In this document: one piece after another, positions 33,199 to 43,441 of the stretch
Layout of the letters: each line of letters starts with the position of its first letter
How positions within the stretch are numbered: position 1 is the first letter of the stretch
Assembly: GCF_013426205.1 (NCBI RefSeq)
Contig: NC_089422.1
Span: 6,599,001-6,663,000 of the forward strand
Direction: 5' to 3'
From: Metarhizium brunneum
Taxonomy: Eukaryota > Ascomycota > Sordariomycetes > Hypocreales > Clavicipitaceae
Length of the DNA: 64,000 nucleotides
The notes under the pieces: model-generated
What the model saw: only the letters and a program-made list of their open reading frames with translations
The model's database searches: none
What the model was told of the DNA's origin: nothing
Position numbers and translations under genes: made by a program

Positions 33199-36100
33199 CT
33201 ATGATCTTGTGCTGCGAAATGCTCCTGATTTTGCGGCTGGATCATGCGGCTTGACGTTCCACGACTTGTACGTATCCATAACCTGCCGAAGACTCTTCCC
33301 AGAGCTCAAATCATCCAGACATGCCTTGGCTCTTTCGACGTTCATAAACATGAACTCAGTCTTGTCAACTTTGCCGACAAAGTAGCCCTGCGCGCTTGCA
33401 ACCGCCTGGCTCAACTTATCCAAGACCTGCCAGCCTGCCAACACTTGTTGCCTGACTGTCTCGGCCTCGGGCGCCTGCAAAGCCGCCAACTCTCGCTGAC
33501 CCTCAGCAATACGCGCGAGGCGAACAAAATTGGCCGGACTACGTCGACGTTGTATCTGCTTCGTGAGCCCTTGCATGGTGTACCCAAAGGGACCTACTAT
33601 AGCAGAGATGGGCTTCAACACCAAGCCGCCTATGCCCATGCCGGCCCCTTTGACAAACCCAACTACGCCTTCATTCTTGGCGCCCTGAATTGGTAGACGA
33701 ATAACCCCCGTAACGCCATCATAAACCCCCCATATGAACTCCCTGCGCGAAGCTACCAGTCCGGAGCGAATGCCAGTTACCCTCGTCGATCGTCTGACGG
33801 TATCGTCGCCATATAGTCGCGGGGCATTGTGAAGTCCCTGAGCAAGAGCAACGATGAAGAGTGTGGGAGCCCTCACGACAGCCAGCCCTGTTTTCCGCAT
33901 ACTTGTCGAAATATCCCTGCCGTACTGCCTCACGCTCGGCACCCGAGTGAGCGATAGCTTCCGCGTCTTTTCCTGCTTTTTTGCAGCCACGCTCGCTTTC
34001 TCGATGAGAGTATTCGATGACGATGGCCGTCTATTATCTTTGTTCTTCCCATCTCCCCTTTGCCGCAGCTTGTGCCGTATCCTTCGTTTGGCTGTCTTCC
34101 CAACACGATACGGCGCGCTCGCAATGCCGCTCAACACATCTCGCAGGGAGTTTTTAACCGATTCAGCTACAGCCGTTACGGGCTCGCCGGGCCCTTCAAA
34201 GTCGCTCCACTCCGAGTGTCGCAGCAGACGTAGCTTCTTCCAGCAGAGTTGACCGCTGTCTACTAGGATTGCCGCGGCGAGCACGCACAGCTTAATATGC
34301 GTGCCCCTAACCTTCCACACGGCGACGTCCGACTTGATTATGGAGCAGCTGAGGCTAGAAGGACCGTACATCCGGAGCTGATTCTGGAAACTCTCCATTG
34401 TGTTCATGGCACCGTCCCCGTCATGTCTAATGGATTCCCCAATCTTGCCGGCCGCCGCTTGGGCTTCTGTGGTGAGAAGATATCGAATCCCATCGGCCAG
34501 CTTATCCGCGTTAAGATGCTTGTACGGTATGGGCTGCGGGCCAGCACCAGACTTGCCTACCATGCTGCCCCAAAAGTACTGATCTCCAAAAAAGGGTACA
34601 ATCATAGTTGGCAGCCCGCACTTTAATCCTATGGCTGTTGTGCCTGCTCCACCGTGATGGACACATGCCTTGATCTTCGGGAATAACCAGTCGTGCGGTA
34701 TATTATCCAGCATGAAGATGTCGTCTGGCACGTTGTCTTGACCCAAGCCACCCCAACCTCTTGAAACAAGAGCCCGAACGCCGGCCTTTTTAACGGCATC
34801 AAATATCATCCGTGTGAACGCTTCTGCATTTTCCACCACGATAGACCCAAATCCTATATAGATCGGTGGCTCTCCTGCATTGAGGAAGTCCACCAGTGCC
34901 TGGGACGGCTTAAACGTTGATGCTAGATCGAGAAACACAAACCCAGAGATGCTGATTTCCTCACCCCAGTCTTCAGGCTTTGGAATCAGGGCTGGCGACC
35001 ACAAGTATGTAAATGGAACATGCATTCGATATATTGCGTACGGAGCCCAGAAAGTAGACACGGCGTCTAGGGACAGCTTCTGCACGCGGAAGTCATTGAT
35101 TAGGTCACCTAAGCCTTGCCACGTCATCGTCTCAACAAGGGGATAGGACATGAAGTTTGTATATCCCTTGTCACCCCCAGACTTGTTGCCGCCCTTGATA
35201 ATGGCCAGGGGGTGCGGAAATGCTTGCGTCGGCGTGTAGGGAAAGGTGAAGACCAGATGCAGCGGGACCCCAAGGGCTTCGGCGCAATGGATGTGTGCAA
35301 AGCTGGGCGGATTGGCGATGATGGCGTCTGCAATAAAGATATCGTCTCTTCCCTCCATGGCATCGGCTCTTAGGCTCGTCTCCTCGTCCTCTGTGGCGTG
35401 GATGCAAGCCCGCCAAAACCCGTCAAACATGACGGCCATTGCCGCTCGACGCCTTCCGATTTCACCGGCTCTCAACGACTGAAAGGTCGGGATCATGCCG
35501 GGATTTTTCACCATGAACTCCATCAGCTCCGAGGGGTCGCCGCCCACCGAGAAGAATTCCAGTCCGGCTTCTTGTATGATGTCTCGGAAGACCGGGTGCG
35601 TGGCGATGCGAACGCGGTGGTGGAACTCTTCCTTGAGGTATTTACCTATTCGCAGGAACGGCTGGACGTCACCGCGGGAGCCAACCACCATGATGACAAC
35701 ATTGATCTTTTCTGGAAGCTGAGGAAGCGCCGGTATGACTTTCATCGGAACAGTGGCTCTCTTCCTCTTGGGACGCATGCTGTGTGTCACGGCGCCCATG
35801 GCATTCGCCATGTATCCTGTCCCCTGGGTTTCGTGGACCGAGATGCTCAGCCGGCCATCTCTTTGCGCCCTGCATGTTCCTGTGCAGTGTTTATTCAACT
35901 TGATGAGTCTTGAAAACCTTTTCTTGTCAGGCACGCAAGGCTTGTGGCGCACGCTCTTTCGTCGGGTGTCTACTTCCCCTTCGCTCTCGGTTGGAGACGA
36001 GTCGTCCAGGAAATCAGATGAATCCGACGCGTCGCCCTTCTCTTCTTCTACGAGGCTATCCATCAGCGGGATCCAAGCTCTGCTTGGGATCGATTGAGCC

Positions 36101-36363
36101 CGCTCCCGCTTGTCTGCAAAGTCGGTTGTTTGCCACATCTCCAACGCTGGGAATCTGCGCTGAAAAGATGCACCACCTGCTGGGGAGGGCTCTGAATCTC
36201 GAATCACCGGACTGTGCTCCTGTGATTGGACTGCTTCTCTTGGTTTGCTCAGGGAGCCAGTCGTCTGCAGCGGGTCGAGATCATCATCATCATTGTGGTG
36301 ACGGCTCGGCATCGCGGCTGAGCCTTCAGGAGCATCCATGGCGAAGTTAGGGTTGAATGCCAT
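33199..36363 (-). CDS. Sterol 3-beta-glucosyltransferase-like protein (UGT51/GT1 family)
   Basis: A single exon of 1054 codons. Residues 1-220 are disordered and acidic, with an Asp-rich DDDDLD and a basic cluster. The catalytic region begins near 225 with VVIMVVGSRGDVQPFLRIGKYLKEEFHHRVRIATH, the GT28-type N-terminal domain. The UDP-sugar-binding half includes PPIYIGFGSIVVENAEAFTRMI, VSRGWGGLG, and CVHHGGAGTTAIGLKCGLPTMIVPFFGDQYFWG (His-His-Gly-Gly near 569). The family transfers glucose from UDP-glucose to sterols. Unlike Atg26/Ugt51, no PH or GRAM domain is visible in the N-terminal part. A C-terminal extension of about 370 residues (YGPSSLSCSIIKSDVAVWKVRGTHIKLCVLAA onward, with basic and Gly-rich parts) follows, as in the fungal paralogue group without PH/GRAM. 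The acceptor is therefore unproven. Confidence 0.92.
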   Translation of the reverse strand: MAFNPNFAMDAPEGSAAMPSRHHNDDDDLDPLQTTGSLSKPREAVQSQEHSPVIRDSEPSPAGGASFQRRFPALEMWQTTDFADKRERAQSIPSRAWIPLMDSLVEEEKGDASDSSDFLDDSSPTESEGEVDTRRKSVRHKPCVPDKKRFSRLIKLNKHCTGTCRAQRDGRLSISVHETQGTGYMANAMGAVTHSMRPKRKRATVPMKVIPALPQLPEKINVVIMVVGSRGDVQPFLRIGKYLKEEFHHRVRIATHPVFRDIIQEAGLEFFSVGGDPSELMEFMVKNPGMIPTFQSLRAGEIGRRRAAMAVMFDGFWRACIHATEDEETSLRADAMEGRDDIFIADAIIANPPSFAHIHCAEALGVPLHLVFTFPYTPTQAFPHPLAIIKGGNKSGGDKGYTNFMSYPLVETMTWQGLGDLINDFRVQKLSLDAVSTFWAPYAIYRMHVPFTYLWSPALIPKPEDWGEEISISGFVFLDLASTFKPSQALVDFLNAGEPPIYIGFGSIVVENAEAFTRMIFDAVKKAGVRALVSRGWGGLGQDNVPDDIFMLDNIPHDWLFPKIKACVHHGGAGTTAIGLKCGLPTMIVPFFGDQYFWGSMVGKSGAGPQPIPYKHLNADKLADGIRYLLTTEAQAAAGKIGESIRHDGDGAMNTMESFQNQLRMYGPSSLSCSIIKSDVAVWKVRGTHIKLCVLAAAILVDSGQLCWKKLRLLRHSEWSDFEGPGEPVTAVAESVKNSLRDVLSGIASAPYRVGKTAKRRIRHKLRQRGDGKNKDNRRPSSSNTLIEKASVAAKKQEKTRKLSLTRVPSVRQYGRDISTSMRKTGLAVVRAPTLFIVALAQGLHNAPRLYGDDTVRRSTRVTGIRSGLVASRREFIWGVYDGVTGVIRLPIQGAKNEGVVGFVKGAGMGIGGLVLKPISAIVGPFGYTMQGLTKQIQRRRSPANFVRLARIAEGQRELAALQAPEAETVRQQVLAGWQVLDKLSQAVASAQGYFVGKVDKTEFMFMNVERAKACLDDLSSGKSLRQVMDTYKSWNVKPHDPAAKSGAFRSTRS

Positions 36364-36519
36364 TGTTCCGAGCGGCCGAGAGCTTAGGTTTCATTCAGTA
36401 TTCTTGATTATGTCCGGAGTTGATGTTGTTTTACTGGGCCACATGCCTTTACATGTAGCTGGCGATGGATATGGCGATTACTCGCCTTGGAAGCATGTAA
36501 GACTCGACAGATGACCAGT

Positions 36520-36540
36520 CCGACGTCCGACGTCCGACGT
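36520..36540. repeat. 7-bp tandem repeat CCGACGT, three copies
   Basis: Three exact head-to-tail copies lie about 160 bp upstream of the glycosyltransferase ATG. CGTCCGACGT-type sequence could be a factor site in that promoter, but this is speculation. Confidence 0.8.
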
Positions 36541-37026
36541 TGATTGCTATCATGAAGCTTTATAAATGTTTCAATGGTGAGTGGCCATGTTCCAATGCGC
36601 GCCTCTTGGAGCTAGAGCTACCTGCTGCCGGAAGAACCGGCGCCAGGGCTTGAAAGTGCTAACAGTGGCAACAATAGGCCGGTCCTTTTTTGTGATTCTC
36701 TGAGAGGATGGACACCTGCCTTCCTAGGCTTCTGTAGGTGCCAGTCGTGAGCTTCACAGTCTCTTTCTGCTGGCAGTAAACTACTCAGCTACCGAATTAG
36801 TATGTTATAGTAATACACGTCACGATATAACATGATATAAGCGCGCCGACGGGTCTCTTTGTATTCCAATACATCCTTCGGACAGAAGATGTGCGGGGGC
36901 AACAATGTTTCTGTGTTGGCATGAATGGAGATGCGCAAATGTCCAGACCGCAAACCAAAACGCCTTGTTGCAACGCCGACGCCACTCAAGTTCAGGTTCC
37001 CACACCCTCACTCACTTACACCACAG

Positions 37027-37285
37027 CTAGGCGCGGTACTGCGAGATTCGGATGCCCCGGATCTCTACGGTTACTGCATTGGAGAAGAGTATCGAGACAT
37101 GCTTTGCCATGATAACCGTGGTGGAAGCCTTGCAGACCTGTAAGCCAGTGAGGGCTGGTGTATGTGGCCGACTATCGAAAGCTCACGACTATCACTATGT
37201 CGGCGAAGCCTGTCGTGTACTGTTCGCTAATAATAAGTGTGCCAGTAATCAAGATCCTGCAGCTTGCTTTAAATGTACAAGTTGA
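37027..37285 (+). pseudogene. Possible relic of a small cysteine-rich protein
   Basis: Two overlapping plus-strand frames look protein-like. One, after a plausible acceptor (CACCACAG at 37019-37026), reads DAPDLYGYCIGEEYRDMLCHDNRGG and stops at TAA 37141-37143. The other contains KPVRAGVCGRLSKAHDYHY, EACRVLF and ACFKCTS and stops at 37285. Together they carry about eight cysteines spaced as in small secreted proteins. The switch between frames falls at a TGTAAG sequence where loss of two bases could explain it. I see no signal peptide and cannot name a family. This could be chance. Confidence 0.3.
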
Positions 37286-38877
37286 GCTAACAAGACTCTC
37301 ATAGGTGGCATCTGATGGTCAGTTGTTTCGAAGCCTCCTATGACCATAGTTATTGCTATTGATTTTGATGGTGTGATATTTCGTTTCTAAGTGGTTTTCA
37401 ACCTACTACGAAACTACACGATGCGTCTGAGAAAAGTCGAGTGCAGTTTCTTTTCATGGAATGTTCAAACTCGTCATGCGTCTTCAGCTTCACGCTATTC
37501 AGGGGCCCCCTTTGTAGCCCCATGCGTCGCAGCCGCTTCGGTCCCTTTAGCGAAATCGACTCCTAGGACGACACGTTCTATAAGCACTTGGGTTCATATT
37601 CATGGTACTTGAGTGTCAAGGGCGCTGCCACATAATATACCCGCTGGGTGTCCAGTGTAGACGGCAATTTGCCTTCATGCCTCCAGTGCTGGCCTCATGC
37701 AAAGCTTCACTTCTTGAATATAGCAGCAGTCCTATATTGCCTCTACGTACTAATATTGTACTCTATCTACTAGAACTACAAACTAACAGCCCCGACACAT
37801 GAGATAAGACCACGCACGGCCCCTGACGCGTATGCTTGCTCTATACAACTTGTTATACGCTCGCTTTTGCGCAAGTATGCATGAGCTGACGACTCCAAAC
37901 GAACGATGCATTCGGGAAAAAGGGATCCAAGCGTATCTTCTTGCTCCCCGGCTGGCAAAGACTTCGGATCCGGCAACGGACGATCTCCGTGACGGCTACA
38001 CTTCCGCCGCTATATCTAGACGTTAAGCCCCAAAGGGGAAAGGTCATTGCACAAATACGAGAGAGTGAAGCTGTGCCGGATACGTGAAACTTGTCAGGGA
38101 TGTGAGCGGATAGTTCACCGGTTGCTGCTGTCAGGTCAATGTGCCCCTGTGCGTCTCGGCCGTGGAGATTCGCACAGACAATTTCCCCAGTCTCCCGGGC
38201 CGTTGACTCCTCACTCATGCTCCACCACAGGTAGTTACGAGGGAACTATGTAACGTCAGTTGTCAACGAATAACGCTTTTCTCTTTCGAGACGAGTGCTG
38301 TCGTCAGCTTTGGTGGCCAGTTGTTGTCACCAAAGGTGTTGCAACCGAGTTGCCATGGCCAAGGACTTGAGACTCCAACTCGAGTTCTTGATGGGGGGAG
38401 TCGTTGGTTGCAATGTAAAAAAGGCCCCAGATAACTTGGTTGTTGTCTTGTTAATGGTAAGCATTTCGGGTTGACTTCTCTTTGACAGCTTCAGTCGTTT
38501 GAAACTTGACAGCATCGCACCTGACAATCAACTCTTTAGCCATTGGTCAGTGACGTTTCTTGACGAGTTGGTGCTTCCGTATTTGTCGCAAGTTCGTAGA
38601 TCCAACTCGATAGATGCGGGAACCATTCGCGGTTAGCCGTTTCACAAGCTATACTTGACTACGGAATGCTTCCCTGCAGGGGCTCAGCTGACGTTGCTAG
38701 ATGTAGAGTTACCGCTGCCCCGAGGGCCTTGGCCACCGTACATTACCTGAAACCATCTAAAAATGTATGCTACTATCCGGAAACCAGACTGTTTTGCTTC
38801 GATACCAGAGGTGTTACAAAGAGATATTTGAGCAGTGGTCGCTTTGTTCGTAGAAGCCAAGAAACCAAATGAAGCTC

Positions 38878-38885
38878 TATATAAA
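38878..38885 (+). promoter_or_regulatory. TATA box of the peroxidase gene
   Basis: TATATAAA lies 121 bp upstream of the ATG at 39006, a suitable place for a strong inducible promoter. Confidence 0.55.
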
Positions 38886-39005
38886 CCTTCTCTGGTAGAC
38901 CAGGAATTGTCGAAGAAGGTGAGGAACTCATCGACTCTTTCCATTTTATTAAACCTTTGCACTTTACTTCCTTTTAGCAGAAGCTACTGCTCTTTAGATT
39001 TCAAT

Positions 39006-40360
39006 ATGAAGGCCACTCTTGTAATATTCTCTGCCATCTCCATGGCCAATGCCTTTCCAGGCATGTCCGAACTCCGGCATGTATCCCGTGCGCAAGATGA
39101 AGACAATACCAAGAAACTGCCTGGCGACTTGGAGGGTCAAGATGAGAGCACCATGTCTGAGACAGGGAAGCTCATTAAGAATATCTTGCAAGGCAACGAA
39201 AATCCTCAAGACCTGACCACGGCGTATTCTTCGGTCCCGGACCAAAACTCAGCCGAGTGCAAGGCTGACAAGTGTTGCATATGGAAGCACATCGCGGATG
39301 AGATGAAGTCCAAGATGACGGGAGATGCCGGACGTTGCAACAACCTCGCGAGACAATGTATTCGCATGGGATTCCACGACGCAGCAACGTGGTCTTTAAA
39401 CACGGGCAAGGACGGCGGCGCAGACGGGTCATTAGTTCTAGCCAGAGAATGCTTCGACCGCAAGGTCAACAACGGGGTGACAGACGGCTGCAACCAGATG
39501 CAGGCTTGGTTCGACACGTACAAGTCCTTTGGCGTCAGCATGGCCGATCTGATCCAGATGGGCGGTACGTTTTGCACATTGCCCTCCCACGACGGGGTTT
39601 CCCAGGCGCTCCAAAGATGCCAGCAGTCGTATTTCTGGCTAACATTTCATCTGGTCATTTAGCAAACGTCGCCACGGTTGTCTGCCCCCTCGGCCCCCGA
39701 GTCCGCAGCTTCGTCGGGCGCAAAGACAACGCCAACCCATCGCCGGACGGCCTCCTGCCATCGCCGTCCGACCCGGCCGACCAGCTGATTTCTCTCTTTG
39801 CCAACAAGACCATCAGCGCCAACCAGCTCGTGGCCCTGGTCGGCGCGCACACCACCAGCCAGCAGTTCTTTGTCGATACCGCCCGCGCCGGAGACCCCCA
39901 GGACAGCACCCCTGGTGTATGGGACACCAACTTTTACGGAGAGACCACCGACGCCAATTCGCCCAAGCAGGTGTTCAAGTTTCAAAGCGACGTTAGTCTA
40001 TCGCAAGATTCTAGGACCAAGGGTGCCTGGACGGCGTTTACCGGGACACAGGGACAGCGTCCTTGGAACGGGGTATGTGAGACCAAAGAAAGAAAGAAAA
40101 GAGCTGTTTGCTTTTGAGCTCGGGGTATAATTCATTTTGATATTCTGACAATTTAATCCCAGGCCTACGCCGCGGCGTACGTTCGCATGAGCATGCTGGG
40201 CGTGTATAATACCAATGACTTGACCGAGTGCACAAAGGCGCTCCCGCTGCCCATCACTTCCTTCACGTTCCCCGATGCAGCGGCCTTGGCGGACTTTGCC
40301 AACGGCGGCGCGCCTGATGCCTCCAGAAACGCGTCCAATGGAGATATTATTGTAGTCTAG
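39006..40360 (+). CDS. Secreted class II heme peroxidase (ligninase-like, AA2)
   Basis: Exons 39006-39564, 39663-40072 and 40163-40360 give 388 aa. The introns (GTACGT...TTTAG, GTATGT...CCCAG) restore a single frame. The ATG is chosen because it begins a signal peptide (MKATLVIFSAISMANA), followed by about 65 hydrophilic residues that may be a propeptide. The distal heme site is RMGFHDAATW (His near 124) with DGGADGSLVL after it, which supplies calcium ligands. The proximal site is LVALVGAHTTSQQFFVD (His near 247), with TPGVWDTNFY and QSDVSLSQDSRT downstream. At least eight cysteines (KCC, RCNN, QC, EC, GCNQ, VCPLG, ECTK) fit the disulfide pattern of secreted class II enzymes. The family uses hydrogen peroxide to oxidise phenolics, lignin or manganese; which substrate applies cannot be told from sequence alone. 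Confidence 0.92.
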
Positions 40361-41575
40361 TGTCGACCGGATGCTTTGCAAGACGTCGTTTGTTGCGCGA
40401 GGTGCTCTGAGTGAAGACTGGTAGGTTACCAGACAGAGGCAATTTACTTGATAATAAGACTCGGTGTGGTTGGGAATGTCATAAAGTCATAAATATCAGG
40501 AGTTTTAATAGCTAGAAAGCTAAGATGTGCATTATTCTCATCCTGTCTTGATCTTGTGTCTTGTTCTGAGAAATAACAAGGAAAAGAAAATTACCCTCTT
40601 TCAATAATAGATGCTCAAGGTAAAAACTATATACAATACCTAGCAGGAGATTTTTAAATAGAGCGGATTTCAGTTTCTAGTATCTGGTTTATATTATACG
40701 AGTATTACACGCGCTGTTTTACGCGCTGGCTACTAGATCCTACTTAAGTAAGTAAACACTAATATGTTTAGAGATTTACTTGTCACGGAAAGTAACAGCT
40801 ATATTAGAGCGAATATTTAGACTTAGCACTTGAACAAGCAACTAGCTCAAATAGTTGGACTTATTATTCTATTAAACGGCAGTAAGATGTAGCCGAATAC
40901 CGTGCATACTAGCTAGAAGCTACCCGGCGAGGCCCAAGCAGAATGAATCTTATAATACTAGCTAGAACTGAAGAGAGAAATGCTATAAAATACTATAAAC
41001 CACCTCCAACTCGTTTCACCCGCGAATCCTTCAATGATTGCAAGTAAACGCAGACATCGCTCGTGTGGTAAGCTAGGAACAACAAGCTATATTCTCAGCA
41101 CCTAAAAATATATCAAGACAATATAGCCTAATTTATATACTCGCGTATATACGCTAATATTTTCATTCAAAGTTAGGAGCTTTAAACCCCATTGCAAAGT
41201 TCCGATGACTTCTGTCTAGAGAAGGTATAAAGTAAAAAAACCAACTCAATAACGTCTGCTTGAGACTTGCAACGCTCTCCAGTTCAGCTACTATCACGGC
41301 ACGATCCAATACATATGACCACAGCCACTAGACAAACCTAGTTTCGGCCAAGCGCTTGTTTCAATGCCTCAACAAATAGAGGTAATCGCATCTGGCAATC
41401 TCCCATGCAGGTAACGTGTTGTCCACGGTACTTGTAGGTGCCACCGACGTAGCCCATTGGCTCAGTCTGTAGATGCGCAGGCATTCAATACCACATAGTA
41501 GAGGGCAATGGGCGGTTGAGGATGTAGTAAGCTCCACCGGGGATACTAGCAAGCCCAAATATCTACCAACCATAT
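40361..41575. other. AT-rich gene-free tract
   Basis: From about 40.44 to 41.25 kb the sequence is strongly AT-rich, full of TATA, CTAG and TTA words, with no open frame of note. It contains a small hairpin-like GCGCTGTTTTACGCGC. The composition resembles a decayed, possibly RIP-mutated repeat, but I find no terminal repeats or transposase remnant. It separates the peroxidase from the pseudogene at 41576. Confidence 0.6.
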
Positions 41576-42865
41576 TTACCACAACATCCATAGACACAGC
41601 TTGGAGAATTCTTCTTCCTCAAAGGGAGCATCCTTGAGATCCGGTCTTAGCAAAGAACGCAAGGTCACTGCCTTTTCTCTACAAGCTGTTGATTCGGCGA
41701 GCATGTCTCGAACTGCATAGACTTTTGAAAGCGTGTACAATGCTCGAGCCCGTTGGCCATCTCCCTCGACAAATGTCTCAGATATGCCGACAACGTCTTG
41801 GAGCAGTTGCCTGAAAGGTCAGTACATGCAGAATCTGCAAGCTGTGACAAGGGACCGGACTCCAGAGCACTCACATTGCTAATACTATGTGACCGTCTTT
41901 CAATAGCATAGACGCTACATCGTACTGAGAATCGCACGTTTTGAGCCGGTTGCCAAGCAACTTTCGACGAAACTCCAAAGCCTTCGATGCCAGTCTCAAG
42001 ACTCAAGGCATCAGGCAATCGGCCCTGGGCAAGCCGAATGCGAGATAACAAGATCATGTCAGCTGAGAAGCGAGGGTTGCCGGTGCTGAGAAGGGTCTCA
42101 TCACTAAAGTCTTTTAGGGCTGGACATTTAGCGAGACTCTGCTCAGCTTCCTTAGGACGGCCCATGCGAAGAAGAAGACTCGATATATTGCTGTAGGAGT
42201 TGCCGATTCTGTTGCTATTCGCCTTTAGCCTCAGACGAAAACTGTCGTCGTGGCCCACTGCCTTCAGAAGCAACCTACTACTATCCTCGTCACTTTCAAG
42301 CAGGCCAAGGCCATTGGCAATCGTTCGAAAGCTCTGTCCGATAGAAATGGCGTTATCAGCCGATATCCATAAGAAAGACGGGATGGGGGTTGCTGCGGAG
42401 AAAGTGGATGGTTCGAGCGTAAAAGCAGATAATATCGCTATAGATATCCAATAGGGATTGTTGGAGCTGGCGGTTAAGTGGTATTGTCTGCTCATAGATC
42501 TGCAGCCGTAGGAGAGTTAAGCTGAGCTCCACCAGCACGTCAAGAACGTCTTGGAATGTATCCGCGGCCGAGGCGGCATGCGACAGGATGAGTCGTATGC
42601 AGCCAGGTTTGCGTTAGCACCGAAGCACAGAGCCAGTACCGCCGCGAAGTCATCGATCAACTTGAGCCTCGGCGCAATACTATTGAAGGAGAGGACTGCG
42701 ACATAGCTGGTCGGAGCAGAGTCTTGGATGGAGGAAAATGAAGCCATCAGTTGCTCGAGCGTGTGGACCTTCTGGATATCTTGGTAATCTGCAGCCGCTT
42801 GTAATTCCTCTTTGTACTTCCCCCAAGCCTTGTGCCACAATGAGCTCGTTATCCGGCTAAGTATG
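41576..42865 (-). pseudogene. Frameshifted DUF7708 / TPR protein relic
   Basis: Minus-strand coding sequence is recognisable in several frames. It starts LWHKAWGKYKEELQAAADYQ and continues as a DUF7708-like region (IAPRLKLIDDFAAVLALCFGANANLAA). The frame then breaks near 42590 and resumes as IRLILSHAASAADTFQDV... to FLRSNPHPVF near 42370. A TPR-like segment (ISIGQSFRTIANGLGLLE, RIGNSYSNISSLLLRMGRPKEAE) follows in another frame, so the region usually between the two is missing. Near 41995-42008 a CTTGAG unit is duplicated with a 7-bp period, shifting the frame before ASKALEFRRK. The last exon, after an intron with GTGAGT and TTTCAG, reads QLLQDVVGISETF... to the TAA at 41576-41578. DUF7708 is known from the N-terminus of fungal NLR-like proteins. 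It is unlikely to make a full product. Confidence 0.75.
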
Positions 42866-43441
42866 GCGGTATCAGACTGTTAGTATTCCACTTCTAGCGC
42901 TCTCAAAGGCTCTTAAGACAAACTCACTGTTCCGTCATTGATGTTTTATGCCTGGATGTACCAATGCCGCGAAATATGGAAAGGGGGGGCAAAGAGCGGG
43001 AAGATTCGTCGCAGGGTCGTCCCAAATGAGGGATGCTTCCACTCTCCAATGAGAATAGAATGATAAGACGTCGTGGTGTGTTGGTCGAATAAAGTCATTC
43101 ATTAAATAAGACCCCTAGCAAGCCACCGCCGCTTTGTCACACCAGACAGTACAGACATCAAATATTACCTTTTTTGTGTGTAACAAGCCGACGCCCCAAA
43201 AGGCGAAGGATCGGACCGAACCGAAGCGCTCCCTGCACCAGGTCATGATTAGGGAGCCTAAAATATCCTTGGCAATAATGGTTAGGCATCTATACATGAC
43301 CTGGCTTGGAATGGGCACTTACTGCTGCTCTCTTTCCTCCGTTATAGCCAACGCAATCGAGTAACCTTTACAGCCCAATATCAGAAGGCCATCTCCTCCA
43401 TGAAGTGAAATGATCCAAAATATCCAGAAATGTCCTTTCTA
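42866..43441. other. Intergenic region between two decayed genes
   Basis: This should hold the former upstream parts of both the minus-strand TPR relic and the plus-strand membrane-protein gene. I see no continuous coding signal; missing N-terminal parts of either may have decayed or been deleted here. Confidence 0.5.

Larger units (their letters stand above)
36364..38877. other. Divergent intergenic region, about 2.6 kb
   Basis: This lies between the glycosyltransferase (minus) and peroxidase (plus) starts. It is AT-rich and heterogeneous. It includes a tandem CCGACGT repeat (36520-36540) and a possible small cysteine-rich relic (37027-37285). No other gene is supportable. Confidence 0.55.

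Noticed and set aside
37281..37304. GTTGAG...CATAG as an intron at the end of the cysteine-rich relic
   Set aside because: Only 24 nt, too short for a fungal spliceosomal intron.
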